A stretch of DNA of 64,000 nucleotides from Waddlia chondrophila WSU 86-1044. GTDB taxonomy: Bacteria > Chlamydiota > Chlamydiia > Chlamydiales > CAMCWV01. Positions 36,615 through 46,212 of the stretch are shown here, one piece after another. The notes beneath the pieces are model-generated. The model did not search any database and was not told the origin of the DNA. It was given only the letters and a program-made list of their open reading frames with translations. The stretch is taken from contig CAMCWV010000001.1 in the NCBI GenBank assembly GCA_945882915.1, positions 62,001 to 126,000 of the forward strand, read 5' to 3'. Each line of letters starts with the position of its first letter. Positions within the stretch are counted from its first letter, which is position 1. The translations under genes and the position numbers were made by a program.

Positions 36615-37347
36615 AACTCTCGAAGAGACCTCCTTTCTTCTCGACTTCTTTGAAGGACCGCTCGACCTTCTTCTTTACCTCGTGCAAAAAGAAGAAGTGA
36701 ACATCAGTCAAGTGACCTTGCAATCAATCACAGAGCAGATCCGCGAGCACCTGCTCAATGCATCAGGTGCCTCAAAAGTGGATGCTGGAGCGGAATTTCT
36801 AGCCTTGGCATCGACAATGCTAATGATGAAGAGTCACGCCCTTCTGCCGCAAACAGGAGCCATTCCTGAAGCTGAGGCGCTTAACCCTCAATTTGATTGG
36901 GTTCACCAGCTTATTGAATATCAACGGTTCAAAGAAATCGCCAAGCAACTCGCCGGCAAAGAAAAGCAACAAGAAGCCTATTATCATCGTGGCAATCATC
37001 TCCCTGACGAGCCAGAGCCTCAAACAACAGGCCTTGCCCTTGTCTCTTTAAGCGAGCTTGCTGGACTGTTTCAAGAAATCATGAAGAAGGCTCCTGCTGC
37101 TGGCAAGAACCTTCTTCAAGATGATGTTTGGAAAGTATCCGATCAGATTATCATCCTTCAAAACCTATTGGAAGATCGAAAAGAAATCCTCTTTACGTTA
37201 TTATTTGCTCCAGACAAGTGTTGTGAAGAGCTGATTGTTCTGTTCTTAGCGCTCCTAGAGCTAATGAAGCAACAAAAAGCAGCTGTCGTAAGGCCCCCCT
37301 CAAACGAAAAAATTTATTTAGTAGTGCTGCATGAAACGCGATCTTAA
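36607..37347 (+). CDS. scpA: Segregation and condensation protein A
   Basis: 246 residues. It begins with the ScpA kleisin N-terminal motif DFFEGPLDLLLYLVQKEEVN and continues GAEFLALASTMLMMKSHALL, which contacts the SMC neck. The C-terminal winged helix contains TLLFAPDKCCEELIVLFLAL followed by LELMKQQ. It bridges SMC heads in chromosome condensation. It overlaps scpB by 17 bases. Confidence 0.94.
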   Translation: MIKTLEETSFLLDFFEGPLDLLLYLVQKEEVNISQVTLQSITEQIREHLLNASGASKVDAGAEFLALASTMLMMKSHALLPQTGAIPEAEALNPQFDWVHQLIEYQRFKEIAKQLAGKEKQQEAYYHRGNHLPDEPEPQTTGLALVSLSELAGLFQEIMKKAPAAGKNLLQDDVWKVSDQIIILQNLLEDRKEILFTLLFAPDKCCEELIVLFLALLELMKQQKAAVVRPPSNEKIYLVVLHETRS

Positions 37348-38050
37348 TTTATTCGAACAAGCTGCAGAAGCCACAGCAACCCTTCTAGAGAAAAGTGTTG
37401 CTCTAGAAAAAAGCCTGGAAAAAAGTTTAGACCGGCTTCTAGAAGGACGAACAGACGCGCTAAAACAGCCAACACAAACACAACCTGCCCATCCAGCAAA
37501 AAAAGGCAGCGACCCAGAAACGCGCAGTCAAATCAAACGGATCATAGAGGCGCTCCTCTTTGCCAGCAGCGACCCCGTCCCCTTTCAAAAAATGCGTGAA
37601 ATCGCAAGCACGACCCATTCCACCTCTTCCCAAGTCCTCGCAAGTGTCATCGCTGAGCTTGAACAAGAATATTTATTTCGAAAGTGCGCCTTCCAGCTCG
37701 ACCAGATTGCTGGCGGTTTTATTCTAAGAACGCGTGAAGAGTATAGCTCGTACCTCAAACTACTTGGCGACAAAAGGAGGCAAGACCGTCTTTCTCACGC
37801 TGCAATGGAAGTCCTTGCCATCATCGCCTACCGGCAGCCGATCACCCGCCCCCAAATTGAAGCAATCCGCGGAGTTGACTGTTCCGGAACGCTCCATAGC
37901 CTCACCGAAAGGGGCCTTGTTGAAAGCACAGGAAAGCTCGAAGCCCCAGGGCGTCCTTCTTTATATGGGGTCACCCAGCGCTTTTTGCAGCACTTTGGCC
38001 TTCGCGACCTGCAAGCCCTTCCTCAAACGCTTCCCTCATTAAAAATTTAA
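37331..38050 (+). CDS. scpB: Segregation and condensation protein B
   Basis: 239 residues. Residues 1-60 are an extra charged coil (LEKSVALEKSLEKSLDRLLE). From about 66 the two winged-helix domains of ScpB follow: IKRIIEALLFASSDPVPF, then AMEVLAIIAYRQPITRPQIE and AIRGVDCSGTLHSL, the family signature. It binds ScpA as a dimer. It is longer than typical ScpB (about 190) because of the N-terminal coil. Overlap with scpA shows coupled translation. Confidence 0.94.
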   Translation: MKRDLNLFEQAAEATATLLEKSVALEKSLEKSLDRLLEGRTDALKQPTQTQPAHPAKKGSDPETRSQIKRIIEALLFASSDPVPFQKMREIASTTHSTSSQVLASVIAELEQEYLFRKCAFQLDQIAGGFILRTREEYSSYLKLLGDKRRQDRLSHAAMEVLAIIAYRQPITRPQIEAIRGVDCSGTLHSLTERGLVESTGKLEAPGRPSLYGVTQRFLQHFGLRDLQALPQTLPSLKI

Positions 38051-38091
38051 CTTCTATTAGTCGCTGAAATGCCTATAATTGCCTGTTTCGT

Positions 38092-38346
38092 GTAACAGTT
38101 CACATACCCAAAGCGACTTTTTCAAGAAAGATTTGACGCTTATAGGGGGTGTTTTGGCAGCCTTACCATTGAAGTGGCATTGCCCGCTTTCCTCCCTCTC
38201 TATTTTCTCTCACGTTCTCTGTGTTTCAAAATATTAATACCAGTTTTTTTTTTAACCACAGAGGCGTGAGAGAACGTGAGAGAAAATACAAAAGAGTTTG
38301 TAACAGTTCAGATGCACCGACGAAAGAGGGGTATTTGCACTGTTAC
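38092..38346. repeat. Family B repeat, full copy, opposite orientation
   Basis: 255 bases from GTAACAGTTCACATACCC to GTATTTGCACTGTTAC, the reverse complement of the copy at 12763-13015 with scattered changes. It lies between scpB and rpsL. The remaining bases up to the rpsL start carry the presumed str-operon promoter, which I cannot place precisely. Confidence 0.9.
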
Positions 38347-38524
38347 CATTTCGTCTACTTAAGTCCCTCCCTTTTATTGGCAAGGCGACGGCTCTCTCCT
38401 CCCCAGAAGCCTTTATTTGCAAATAAATGATTCCCTGCCGTATAGTGTTCGACATCTTCTGTTCTAAGCACAGGCTTTGTTCAGATCTGGAGAATTATTT
38501 TCTGTGAAGGAGAACGGCCAATTT

Positions 38525-38941
38525 ATGCCAACAATTAACCAACTGATTAAAGAAGGACGCAGGAGCAAGGTCAAAAGAAAGAAGTCTCCTGCTCTACAAC
38601 GGTGCCCACAGCGTCGTGGTGTTTGTCTTGTAGTCAAAACTCAAACACCTAAAAAGCCTAACTCTGCTCTACGTAAAGTAGCCAAAGTAAGACTTACAAA
38701 TGGTCAAGAAGTTAACACCTACATCGGCGGAGAAGGACATAACCTACAAGAACACAGTATCGTTCTAATACGTGGCGGTCGTGTAAAAGACCTTCCTGGG
38801 GTTCGCTACCACACTGTTCGAGGAACTCTTGACTGCGCTGGTGTTAAAGATCGCAAACAAGGCAGATCTAAGTATGGTGTTAAAAAAGACAAAGCAGCCA
38901 CCAAATCAGCTCCTAAAGCCGCTACTAAAGCCGCTAAGTAA
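38525..38941 (+). CDS. rpsL: 30S ribosomal protein S12
   Basis: 138 residues from [20 protein letters not shown]; the upstream in-frame ATG at 38477 is rejected because S12 always begins MPTI/MATI. It contains [33 protein letters not shown] and [17 protein letters not shown], the decoding-centre loops including the Lys positions linked to streptomycin resistance. GAAGGAGAACGG precedes the start. First gene of the str operon. The C-terminal tail is a Lys/Ala-rich extension. Confidence 0.97.
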   Translation: MPTINQLIKEGRRSKVKRKKSPALQRCPQRRGVCLVVKTQTPKKPNSALRKVAKVRLTNGQEVNTYIGGEGHNLQEHSIVLIRGGRVKDLPGVRYHTVRGTLDCAGVKDRKQGRSKYGVKKDKAATKSAPKAATKAAK

Positions 38942-39220
38942 TCGCAGCTGAGTGCAAATAGTAAAAATTAAAAAGTAAAGTAAAAAGCCCAGAGTAAACA
39001 ACTCCTACCAAGACACTCAAAGTAACGCAAGAATTTTTGAGAAATAAAAATTCTGGCGCGCGCTTTGTGCTTAAAGAGCCGTTCAACAAAAGAACTACCT
39101 CAACAAGCCCAAACCGCGAGCAGGCCTTAAGAAAGAGAGATCTCCCTCTAAGACCAAGTGAATGATGGGCTTTTTACTAATTATTAGTATCGAAACAATT
39201 AGTGATTATTTGAGGAAATC
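38942..39220. other. rpsL-rpsG spacer
   Basis: 279 bases without a gene, unusually wide for this operon. It holds a hairpin GAATTTTT-GAGAAAT-AAAAATTC near 39031-39053, and AAAAAGCCC / GGGCTTTTT separated by about 170 bases, possibly a long-range stem. AT-rich text near the end may hold a secondary promoter. Confidence 0.4.
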
Positions 39221-39694
39221 ATGTCCAGAAGACGTCGCGCAGAAAAACGCCCTATTGAACCAGATCCTAAGTACAATAGCCAAATTTTGGCAAAATTCGT
39301 CAACAAGTTGATGATCGGTGGAAAGAAATCAACAGCTCGTACTATTTTGTACGGCGCCCTTGAAATCATCCAGAAAAAATCAGGTACCGCAGAGCCGCTA
39401 CAATTTTTCGAGCAAGCTCTAGAAAACGTTAAGCCTACTCTTGAAGTAAAATCACGCCGTATCGGCGGTGCTACTTATCAAGTACCTATCGAGATCCACC
39501 CAGACCGTCGCACATCTCTTGCTATGCTCTGGATTATCAACTTTGCCAGAGCACAACACGGCAAGCCGATGATGGAAGGTCTCGCTAGCGAATTGATGGC
39601 CGCCTTCAACATGCAAGGCAACGCAATCAAAAAGAAAGACGACACACATCGTATGGCAGAAGCAAACAAAGCTTTCGCTCACTACAAGTTCTAA
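39221..39694 (+). CDS. rpsG: 30S ribosomal protein S7
   Basis: 157 residues starting [20 protein letters not shown], with [39 protein letters not shown] and [15 protein letters not shown], all typical of S7, which nucleates the 30S head. TTGAGGAAATC precedes the ATG. It is 16 bases upstream of fusA. Confidence 0.97.
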   Translation: MSRRRRAEKRPIEPDPKYNSQILAKFVNKLMIGGKKSTARTILYGALEIIQKKSGTAEPLQFFEQALENVKPTLEVKSRRIGGATYQVPIEIHPDRRTSLAMLWIINFARAQHGKPMMEGLASELMAAFNMQGNAIKKKDDTHRMAEANKAFAHYKF

Positions 39695-39710
39695 GGAGTA
39701 AAGATTCACG

Positions 39711-41852
39711 ATGGCTAGAGATCCTAAATACCCCTTAGGCCTTGTCCGTAACATTGGTATTATGGCCCACATCGATGCGGGCAAAACGACCACTACGGAA
39801 AGAATTCTTTACTACACCGGCCGTGTTCACCGCATTGGTGAAGTGCACGACGGTGCTGCGACAATGGACTGGATGGCTCAAGAGCAAGAAAGAGGGATCA
39901 CGATCACCTCTGCTGCGACAACAGTCTACTGGAAGCACGGCGACACAAAAACCGACTACAAAATCAACATCATCGACACCCCTGGCCACGTTGACTTCAC
40001 AATCGAAGTTGAGCGTTCGCTGCGCGTTCTTGATGGTGCTGTGGCCCTATTCTGCTCTGTATCAGGTGTCGAGCCTCAGTCTGAAACCGTTTGGCGTCAA
40101 GCTGACAAATACCGCGTGCCTCGCATCGCCTTTGTCAACAAGATGGACCGTGCTGGAGCCGACTTCTTCGACGCTCTAGCGACGATGAAAGAAAAACTCG
40201 GTGCCCACGCCATTCCTCTCCAGTGCCCAATTGGTGCTGAAGCTGACTTCAAAGGAATGGTTGACCTCATCAAAATGAAGGCCTTTATCTTCCATACAGA
40301 AGATCTAGGAACCACATGGGATGAATTGGACCTCAACGATCCAAAAGCAAATCTTGACGAAGCCTTCCAGAAGAAGTGCCAAGACATGCGCGACTACCTC
40401 CTCGAAGAGCTAGCGTCACTCTCTGGCGACGACTGCTTCATGGAAAAATACTTCGAAGATCCAAGCAAGATCACTCAAGACGAGATCCATGCAGCAATTC
40501 GTAAAGGGGTCTGCAACAACCTCTTTAACCCTGTACTATGTGGCTCAGCCTTCAAAAATAAAGGGGTTCAGCAGCTCTTAGACGCTGTTGTCTCGTACAT
40601 GCCATCTCCGCTAGATCGTGGATCAACTCCTGCTATGGATGTAGTCACCCATGAGCCTATCGACTCTCTTAAACCAGCTGACGATGCACCTCTTGCTTGC
40701 TTAGCATTCAAGATCATGTCCCCTCTCCCCCTCATGGGTCCTTTGACTTATGTAAGGGTTTATAGCGGAACCTTGAAGAAAGGGATGACCCTCGTCAACA
40801 CGACAAGAAACCGTGAAGAAGAACGCGTTTCTCGCCTTCTAGAGATGCACGCAAACAAGCCAACAGATAAAGACGAACTCTTTACTGGAGACATCGGCGC
40901 TTGCCTCGGTCTTAAGAATGCTAGAACAGGAGATACCCTCGTTCTTAAAGGAACAAACATTCTTCTCGAAAAGATGACCTTCCCAGAGCCTGTAATCTCA
41001 ATGTCTATCGAAACTGCCTCTAAAGCAGATAACGAAAAACTTTCTGATGCACTCCAGAAGCTCTCGAGAGAAGACCCCACTTTCCGCGTAACTACAAACC
41101 AAGAAACAGGTCAGACGCTTATTGCAGGGATGGGAGAGCTCCACCTTGACATCTTGCGTGACCGTATGTCCCGCGAGTTTAAGGTAAACGCAACTGTCGG
41201 TAAACCTGAAGTCTCTTACAAAGAAACCATTACTAAATCAACTGAGCATGACCACAAGTATGCTAAGCAGTCTGGTGGTAAAGGTCAATTTGCTCAGATG
41301 ACAATCAAAGTTGAGCCAAATGAACCTGGAGCTGGAAACTTAGTTGTCAGCAAAATCGTTGGCGGAGCTATTCCTAAGGAATTCATTGCCCCTGCAATCG
41401 AAGGGATCACCGAAGGATTGGCAACAGGCGCACTTGCGAACTACCCACTCGTTGACGTTAAGGTCTCGATTATCGACGGGAAGTACCACGATGTTGACTC
41501 CAGTGAAATGGCGTTCAAGATCTGCGGTTCTATGACTATCAAAGAAGCTGCGAGAAAGTGCCATCCAGTTATTCTTGAACCGATCATGCGTGTCGATGTG
41601 ACTTGCCCAGAAGATTACCAGGGTGACGTCATTGGGGACTTAATGAGGAGACGAGGACAGGTGAATGGACAAGAACAACACAAGAAGCTTGTTTCTATCC
41701 ACTCAACAGTACCTCTAAGCACAATGTTTGGTTATGCTACAGCTGTCCGCTCTTTGAGCCAAGGCCGCGCAGCATTCACCATGACACCTGATAAGTTTGA
41801 GAAGGTTACTGCAGCTATCCAAAAAGAAATTATTGAAGGCAAGAAGAAGTAA
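39711..41852 (+). CDS. fusA: Elongation factor G
   Basis: 713-residue translocation GTPase. G1 is [21 protein letters not shown]2 [11 protein letters not shown]3 [10 protein letters not shown]4 NKMD. Domains II-V follow, with [14 protein letters not shown] and [14 protein letters not shown] at the expected places. The slightly long size versus 692 reflects small insertions in the G' region. AAGGAGTAAAG is upstream. Str operon context is rpsL-rpsG-fusA-rpsJ with no tuf, as in Chlamydia. Confidence 0.98.
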   Translation: MARDPKYPLGLVRNIGIMAHIDAGKTTTTERILYYTGRVHRIGEVHDGAATMDWMAQEQERGITITSAATTVYWKHGDTKTDYKINIIDTPGHVDFTIEVERSLRVLDGAVALFCSVSGVEPQSETVWRQADKYRVPRIAFVNKMDRAGADFFDALATMKEKLGAHAIPLQCPIGAEADFKGMVDLIKMKAFIFHTEDLGTTWDELDLNDPKANLDEAFQKKCQDMRDYLLEELASLSGDDCFMEKYFEDPSKITQDEIHAAIRKGVCNNLFNPVLCGSAFKNKGVQQLLDAVVSYMPSPLDRGSTPAMDVVTHEPIDSLKPADDAPLACLAFKIMSPLPLMGPLTYVRVYSGTLKKGMTLVNTTRNREEERVSRLLEMHANKPTDKDELFTGDIGACLGLKNARTGDTLVLKGTNILLEKMTFPEPVISMSIETASKADNEKLSDALQKLSREDPTFRVTTNQETGQTLIAGMGELHLDILRDRMSREFKVNATVGKPEVSYKETITKSTEHDHKYAKQSGGKGQFAQMTIKVEPNEPGAGNLVVSKIVGGAIPKEFIAPAIEGITEGLATGALANYPLVDVKVSIIDGKYHDVDSSEMAFKICGSMTIKEAARKCHPVILEPIMRVDVTCPEDYQGDVIGDLMRRRGQVNGQEQHKKLVSIHSTVPLSTMFGYATAVRSLSQGRAAFTMTPDKFEKVTAAIQKEIIEGKKK

Positions 41853-41860
41853 AGGGAACT

Positions 41861-42202
41861 ATGACAACACCAAATACAGCAGCAAAGCAACAGAACAACC
41901 AAAAAATTCGCATCCGCTTGAAAGGATACGATCAGCGCGTTCTAGACGGCGCAACGATCGACATCGTTGAAGCTGCGAAACGAACGGGCGCACAAGTTGC
42001 AGGACCAGTCCCTTTGCCTACACGCAGAGAGATCTACACTGTCTTGCGTTCTTCTAACATCGACCGCAAGTCGCGCGAACAGTTCGAAATTCGCACGCAC
42101 AAGCGCTTCCTTGATATTCTTCATCCATCAGCTAAAACCATTGATACTCTTGGAACACTCGTGCTTCCAGCCGGGGTTCAGATCACCATTAAGGTTCTGT
42201 AA
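41861..42202 (+). CDS. rpsJ: 30S ribosomal protein S10
   Basis: 113 residues. After a short polar N-terminal extension ([14 protein letters not shown]), it reads [37 protein letters not shown] and [15 protein letters not shown], the S10 signature. It is a 30S head protein and Nus antitermination factor. Eight bases after fusA with GGGAAC upstream. A terminator follows at 42249. Confidence 0.97.
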   Translation: MTTPNTAAKQQNNQKIRIRLKGYDQRVLDGATIDIVEAAKRTGAQVAGPVPLPTRREIYTVLRSSNIDRKSREQFEIRTHKRFLDILHPSAKTIDTLGTLVLPAGVQITIKVL

Positions 42203-42248
42203 TCTCCTCTTAAAAGAGACGCTGTAGAAAAAGCAAAGCCAGAAAAAC

Positions 42249-42291
42249 AAAACCCGAGCAACCTCGTAATAAGAGGCTGCTCGGGTTTTTT
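42249..42291 (+). terminator. Rho-independent terminator of the str operon
   Basis: AAAACCCGAGCA-ACCTC and GAGGC-TGCTCGGGTTTT form a long stem with loop GTAATAA, followed by TTTG. Confidence 0.92.
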
Positions 42292-42470
42292 GTGTTTCAA
42301 AAATCTTAATGCCAGTTTTTTGAAACACAGAGGCGTGAGAGAAGCAACTGCTCATAAAGTTGAGAGGTAAACATTTTTCGAGCCCTCTCAAGGATGTTTT
42401 CAGTCCTATTGGCATCTGAAAAATCGACGTTTACCGAAGGCGCCAAAGCTCCGGGGCTTTCGCGCTAGCA
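42285..42470. repeat. Fragments of family B and family A
   Basis: 42290-42345 (GTGTTTCAAAAATC, CCAGTTTTTTGAAACACAG, AGGCGTGAGAGAA) matches the middle of family B near 38219-38280. At 42438-42470 GGCGCCAAAGCTCCGGGGCT followed by TTCGCGCTAGC joins the inner blocks of both family A arms directly, a shrunken internal fragment. No gene lies in the gap. Confidence 0.65.
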
Positions 42471-42498
42471 TACTCGCAATTTGAATGTTGACAGATCT

Positions 42499-42954
42499 CT
42501 AGTCTTTTGACTTGTCGGGGTGCCGCGAAACTTTGCCATGAACAATTGTCCTGTAAAGGTGGGGAGTTGTAAACTCTGCATGAGTTAAATAGGTGCCCTC
42601 TGGCTGGATTTCAAAGATTTCAATCCCTTCAAAACCAGTTTTACTATCCCGAAACTCCCAAGCAATTTTCTTTGGATTAATGACCCCTTTGCCAAGAACC
42701 GTCCCCACAATGTTATTCTCCATTTTTACGTCAAACGAGTCAGAGGTGATATTAGAAAAGAAATACTGACTCTTTATTTTTTTATCAAACCCTTCTATTT
42801 CAATCTCTTGAACAATAGGGATTTCGTTTTTAGCGCGCGCCTTACTAATAATCCACTGCGTGCGAAAACTAAGCTTATCGTCCGCCACATTAAATGAGAT
42901 CGATCCCCCTCCAAGCCAGGCCGAAGGAGAAAAGAGAAAATTGTGATGTGTCAT
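42499..42954 (-). CDS. Hypothetical protein coupled to rodA
   Basis: 151 residues from the ATG at 42954, which overlaps the rodA stop as ATGA; the longer frame to 43080 lies inside rodA and is discounted. No signal peptide or membrane span. It is a beta-rich soluble protein of lipocalin-like size (WLGGGSISFNVADDKLSFRT; VLGKGVINPKKIAWEFRD; GFEGIEIFEI). Family not recognised. The coupling suggests a role connected with RodA or cell-envelope synthesis, but this is only positional. Confidence 0.75.
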   Translation of the reverse strand: MTHHNFLFSPSAWLGGGSISFNVADDKLSFRTQWIISKARAKNEIPIVQEIEIEGFDKKIKSQYFFSNITSDSFDVKMENNIVGTVLGKGVINPKKIAWEFRDSKTGFEGIEIFEIQPEGTYLTHAEFTTPHLYRTIVHGKVSRHPDKSKD

Positions 42955-44090
42955 CAGAACATAAACCGTCGCGTATAGATACTCTGCAAGATCCCTAGGG
43001 CCGCCATCGCAGATACGACAGAAGAGCCCCCATAGGTCACAAAGAGCAAAGGAATCCCTGTGATCGGAAGTAGGCCGCACATCATGCTCATGTTTACCAG
43101 AACATGGACAGCCAAATAGACCGTTAACCCTGCGGCGAGCATTCGCCCGAAATGATCTTTTGCAACAGCTGCGACCTGAAATGAAAAGTAAAGCAGGGCG
43201 TAATAAAGCGCAATAAGGACTACCATCCCCACAAAACCAAATTCCTCTCCGTAAGCTGCAAATACAGAATCAGTGTAGGGGAAAGGGACCCAGCCACGCC
43301 CTGTAAACTCACTACTGCGCCACCCCACTCCTGTAAAGCCCCCAATTGCAATTGCAGTTACCGCAGCCTTTTGGTGATCTGTTTCGGGTTTTAGCCGTTC
43401 ATACTGATAGTTCTTAAGAACTTTAGTGGCATAGGGCTGCATTTCTGCATGAGAAAACACCCCCAAAAGAAAAAGCAACACGATCGCAAGTGCAATGAAC
43501 GCAAGGATAGACATCCCCCTGAGGACGAGGGGGTGAACTCCGCCGAAATAAAAGATAACAAGAGCGATGGGATAGAGAAGAATTGCCGCATCGAGGTCTG
43601 GCTGTTTTAGAATCAGTATCGCAGGGACGCCGACAAGAAGCAGGGCCCAAAAGGCAGTACCCATCTCGTGAGCACGCGCTTGCCGTCTCTCCAAAAACCA
43701 GCTCAGCGTGATAATAACGATGATCTTGGCAAGCTCAACAGGTTGAACGTTAAAGTTAATGCCCGGGATGCGGTACCAGCGGTGCACGTTGTGTATAGCC
43801 GGAGTAAAGAAAAGGCCAACCAGCGAAAGGATCATGATCACATAAAAAAACCACGCCCATTCCCGCAGCTTATTGTAGTCAAACCCTGCGCAAAATAAAT
43901 AGATGCAGCTACCGACAGCAAACCACTGCAGTTGACTTTTGACAAGCGGAGTAAAAAAGAGATCTTCAGGGCTGTCTGGAGCAGAAACGTAGCTGGTAGA
44001 AGAGATCACCAGCAGGCTGATGACCATCAATGCGAGTAGAATAGGCGCGACGCGAAAATCTAACCGAGAAAAGTACTTTGCACTCCACAT
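42954..44090 (-). CDS. rodA: Rod-shape-determining SEDS protein RodA
   Basis: 378 residues, about ten membrane helices, SEDS peptidoglycan glycosyltransferase family. It begins MWSAKYFSRLDFRVAPILLA and contains INFNVQPVELAKI (the PxExxK region), LKQPDLDAAILLYPIA and the family C-terminal signature HVLVNMSMMCGLLPITGIPL and FVTYGGSS. It polymerises glycan strands; chlamydiae make a small division-associated peptidoglycan ring. The LDFR start and shorter length favour RodA over FtsW. The adjacent birA is also near rodA in Chlamydia, as I recall. Confidence 0.93.
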   Translation of the reverse strand: MWSAKYFSRLDFRVAPILLALMVISLLVISSTSYVSAPDSPEDLFFTPLVKSQLQWFAVGSCIYLFCAGFDYNKLREWAWFFYVIMILSLVGLFFTPAIHNVHRWYRIPGINFNVQPVELAKIIVIITLSWFLERRQARAHEMGTAFWALLLVGVPAILILKQPDLDAAILLYPIALVIFYFGGVHPLVLRGMSILAFIALAIVLLFLLGVFSHAEMQPYATKVLKNYQYERLKPETDHQKAAVTAIAIGGFTGVGWRSSEFTGRGWVPFPYTDSVFAAYGEEFGFVGMVVLIALYYALLYFSFQVAAVAKDHFGRMLAAGLTVYLAVHVLVNMSMMCGLLPITGIPLLFVTYGGSSVVSAMAALGILQSIYTRRFMF

Positions 44091-44252
44091 ACGCCTTCCT
44101 TAAACCGCAGACAATAACACATCGATATATACCCTGTTTTCAATTGCCCAGCAAGGAGGGAGTGGGGGAGGGGTGCAAGGGATAGCCCTTACATGAAGGT
44201 AACGTTGGCCGTCTCAGATTCCTATTTACCCACCTTCGTGCTTGATATTATT

Positions 44253-44483
44253 TAACCCAGCGGGGCTTAAGGAGCGAGCGAAGCGAAGCTCTTTGGAGTG
44301 CTGGGACTTGTCATAGCTTTCATTGGGAGGGACACGTCCCTCCCAGACACACACGTATGCTTACTAAGGTTCAGTGGACTCGACATGTCGAGTCCTAACA
44401 AAGCTAGGACATGTCCCAGCACTCCAAAGAGCTTCGCTTCGCTCGCTCCGAACATGCTAACCAACAGGTGTTAAATAGGTTAA
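44253..44483. repeat. Family C repeat, copy 2, inverted
   Basis: 231 bases, the reverse-oriented counterpart of 17220-17450. It shares GGAGCGAGCG ends, CTTTGGAGTGCTGGGACTTG, the palindrome GACTCGACATGTCGAGTC, AACAAAGCTAGGAC and the outer CTAACCAACAGGTGTTAAAT. The central palindrome differs (GGGAGGGACACGTCCCTCCC here). 44200-44225 upstream carries a family D scrap (GAAGGTAACGTTGGCC). Confidence 0.88.
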
Positions 44484-44500
44484 TCGTTTTTGCGGGGGCT

Positions 44501-44530
44501 TAGGGAGCACCGCGTTAGCGGTGCTCCCTA
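44501..44530. other. Perfect 13-bp hairpin
   Basis: TAGGGAGCACCGC-GTTA-GCGGTGCTCCCTA. The tetraloop GTTA and flanks resemble the GCGTTAGCG ends of family C. No U-tail. Could be a processed terminator or a REP-like unit. Confidence 0.6.
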
Positions 44531-44718
44531 AAACGCCTAATAAATTAGGAGTTGTAGATGCGGATGACGATTTTTAAGCCGAGACAGCAGGTGGAAGGGG
44601 TGCACTCCCAGTTGTTGCCACGGACAGCATATTTATACAGAACTTCACGACACAATCTCCTCAACCGCAAGCAGTGGAAATATCGCCTGAGCTACAATGC
44701 CACTGTTAAACGGCATCT

Positions 44719-45381
44719 CTATTTTTCAATAAGCCCCATTTTCGTATAGACCGCTCCTGTTAGTATTTTGCGGATAACCTCCTTCCTGTCTCCTTCTGTA
44801 AGCTGGCGGAGATTGACATCAGGCATATCTGCAAGGGTCTTATTAATCCCATTCACAACCGATGTAACGATAGCCTTCACGACTCTCACTTCCTTGTCAC
44901 TAAATTGAGGATCAGCTTGCTTCATGTCCTCAATAATACTATCAGCAAACTTACTGACCTCTACAGGCAGTGGACCTCCATTAGGAGTCATATCTGCAAG
45001 GATACCAAAAGAGACCCCTAGATGCGACTCCATCTTTTTAATGAGCGCATCTGCTTCAATTAGCTTACTCATTCTTAAGACAACAGCTTCTCGGAGATCT
45101 TTTGGCTCATGCCCTGATCCAAGCTGCTTAACAATGAAAGTTGCCATAGCAGTACTTGTCGCATCTCGATCAAGTAGCTCAAGGCCTTTTAAAGATCTTA
45201 TCCCCTCTAGCACCTGAAATTTTACCCCTGCGAATGCCACGCTGACACCCGAACCTGGAACATCTTTACTCACTGGACCAGGGCTAACAGATCTTCCAAG
45301 CCATGCTTTTTTTTGTATTCTATTAGCGATATCTGCAATTGCGTTACTTAACTCTTTAGTTCCGCTGGGTTCTATTGTCAT
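44719..45381 (-). CDS. Hypothetical protein
   Basis: 220 residues, soluble, predicted largely helical and rich in Lys/Asp/Ser. No signal peptide or recognised motif; visible segments include SNAIADIANRIQKKAWLGRS, EAVVLRMSKLIEADALIKKM and VVNGINKTLADMPDVN. TGAGGATTTTT precedes the ATG on the minus strand. It lies alone between family C and birA, in the position occupied by unrelated short genes in Chlamydia. A secreted effector is possible but there is no evidence for it. Confidence 0.75.
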   Translation of the reverse strand: MTIEPSGTKELSNAIADIANRIQKKAWLGRSVSPGPVSKDVPGSGVSVAFAGVKFQVLEGIRSLKGLELLDRDATSTAMATFIVKQLGSGHEPKDLREAVVLRMSKLIEADALIKKMESHLGVSFGILADMTPNGGPLPVEVSKFADSIIEDMKQADPQFSDKEVRVVKAIVTSVVNGINKTLADMPDVNLRQLTEGDRKEVIRKILTGAVYTKMGLIEK

Positions 45382-45547
45382 AAAAAATCCTCATTATCAA
45401 TATAATAACCACATGTAATGCACTACCAGATAAAATTAATTTTACCCCCCCATTTCTTGATTTGTCAACTATTTATTTAAAATTAGATGGCTAGCGAAAT
45501 TTATGCGCCGATCCTTTATCATTCAGAAAACAAACAGAGTGGCACAT

Positions 45548-46099
45548 ATGCAACCCGTTCATATTCATCTGGATAGCATCGACTCGACTAATAATTGGGT
45601 GAGAAATCACATCAAAGAACTCGACCCCCAGAAGCTCACACTTGTGACCGCAGGAGAGCAAACAGCAGGGAAAGGACGGGGATCTAGGCGCTGGATAAGC
45701 CCTCCAGGAGAAAACATCTATGCGACATTTTTCTTTGGAATTCCCAACAACACTATATTTCTTGTTGAACTGACCCACCTGCTCATCAATGCCGCAAAAC
45801 AGACACTGCAAGAACGGGGCTTTGATGCCGTGATGAAGTGGCCAAACGACCTACTTCTTTACAAAAAGAAGATCTGCGGCGTGCTGGCCGAGACAATTCA
45901 TCTCGATGAAGGGAAAATGGGAATAATTATTGGGATTGGGTTAAATATTAATATGCCAGCCGAGCGGCTTGCAGAGATTGACCAACCGGCGACTTCTCTT
46001 TTTGCAGAAAGCGGCACCCTTTGGAGCGTTCAGGAGCTTACCGCAGCCCTTCAGCACCACTTCGCCGCAGAATTGGCTAAGTTAAAGTGGACTTTATAG
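45548..46099 (+). CDS. birA: Biotin--[acetyl-CoA-carboxylase] ligase, catalytic-domain form
   Basis: 183 residues from MQPVHIHLDSIDSTNNW; the ATG at 45503 adds 15 non-family residues. The biotin-binding loop GKGRGSRRW (GxGRxGRxW-like), MKWPNDLLLYKKKICGVLAE and GIGLNINM are clear. It attaches biotin to the BCCP subunit of acetyl-CoA carboxylase. It lacks the N-terminal DNA-binding domain of E. coli BirA, so it does not act as a repressor. Confidence 0.92.
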   Translation: MQPVHIHLDSIDSTNNWVRNHIKELDPQKLTLVTAGEQTAGKGRGSRRWISPPGENIYATFFFGIPNNTIFLVELTHLLINAAKQTLQERGFDAVMKWPNDLLLYKKKICGVLAETIHLDEGKMGIIIGIGLNINMPAERLAEIDQPATSLFAESGTLWSVQELTAALQHHFAAELAKLKWTL

Positions 46100-46212
46100 T
46101 CGGCCCTTTCAACCTTGAAGTGTACAAAAAAACGGCTTAGGAATAATTAGAAATCTCTAATGTGCCCACAAGTCGCCTTTTCAACTTCGAAGTGCGACAA
46201 AAGAGGATTTCT

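Noticed and set aside
42955-43080. 42-codon upstream extension of the rodA-linked hypothetical gene
   Set aside because: It lies entirely within rodA coding sequence; the ATGA overlap at 42954 is a better start.
46100-46212. Two imperfect repeats (CCTTTCAACCTTGAAGTG and CCTTTTCAACTTCGAAGTG) between birA and nifU
   Set aside because: Only two units without clear symmetry or a U-tail; too little to call a terminator or a repeat family.
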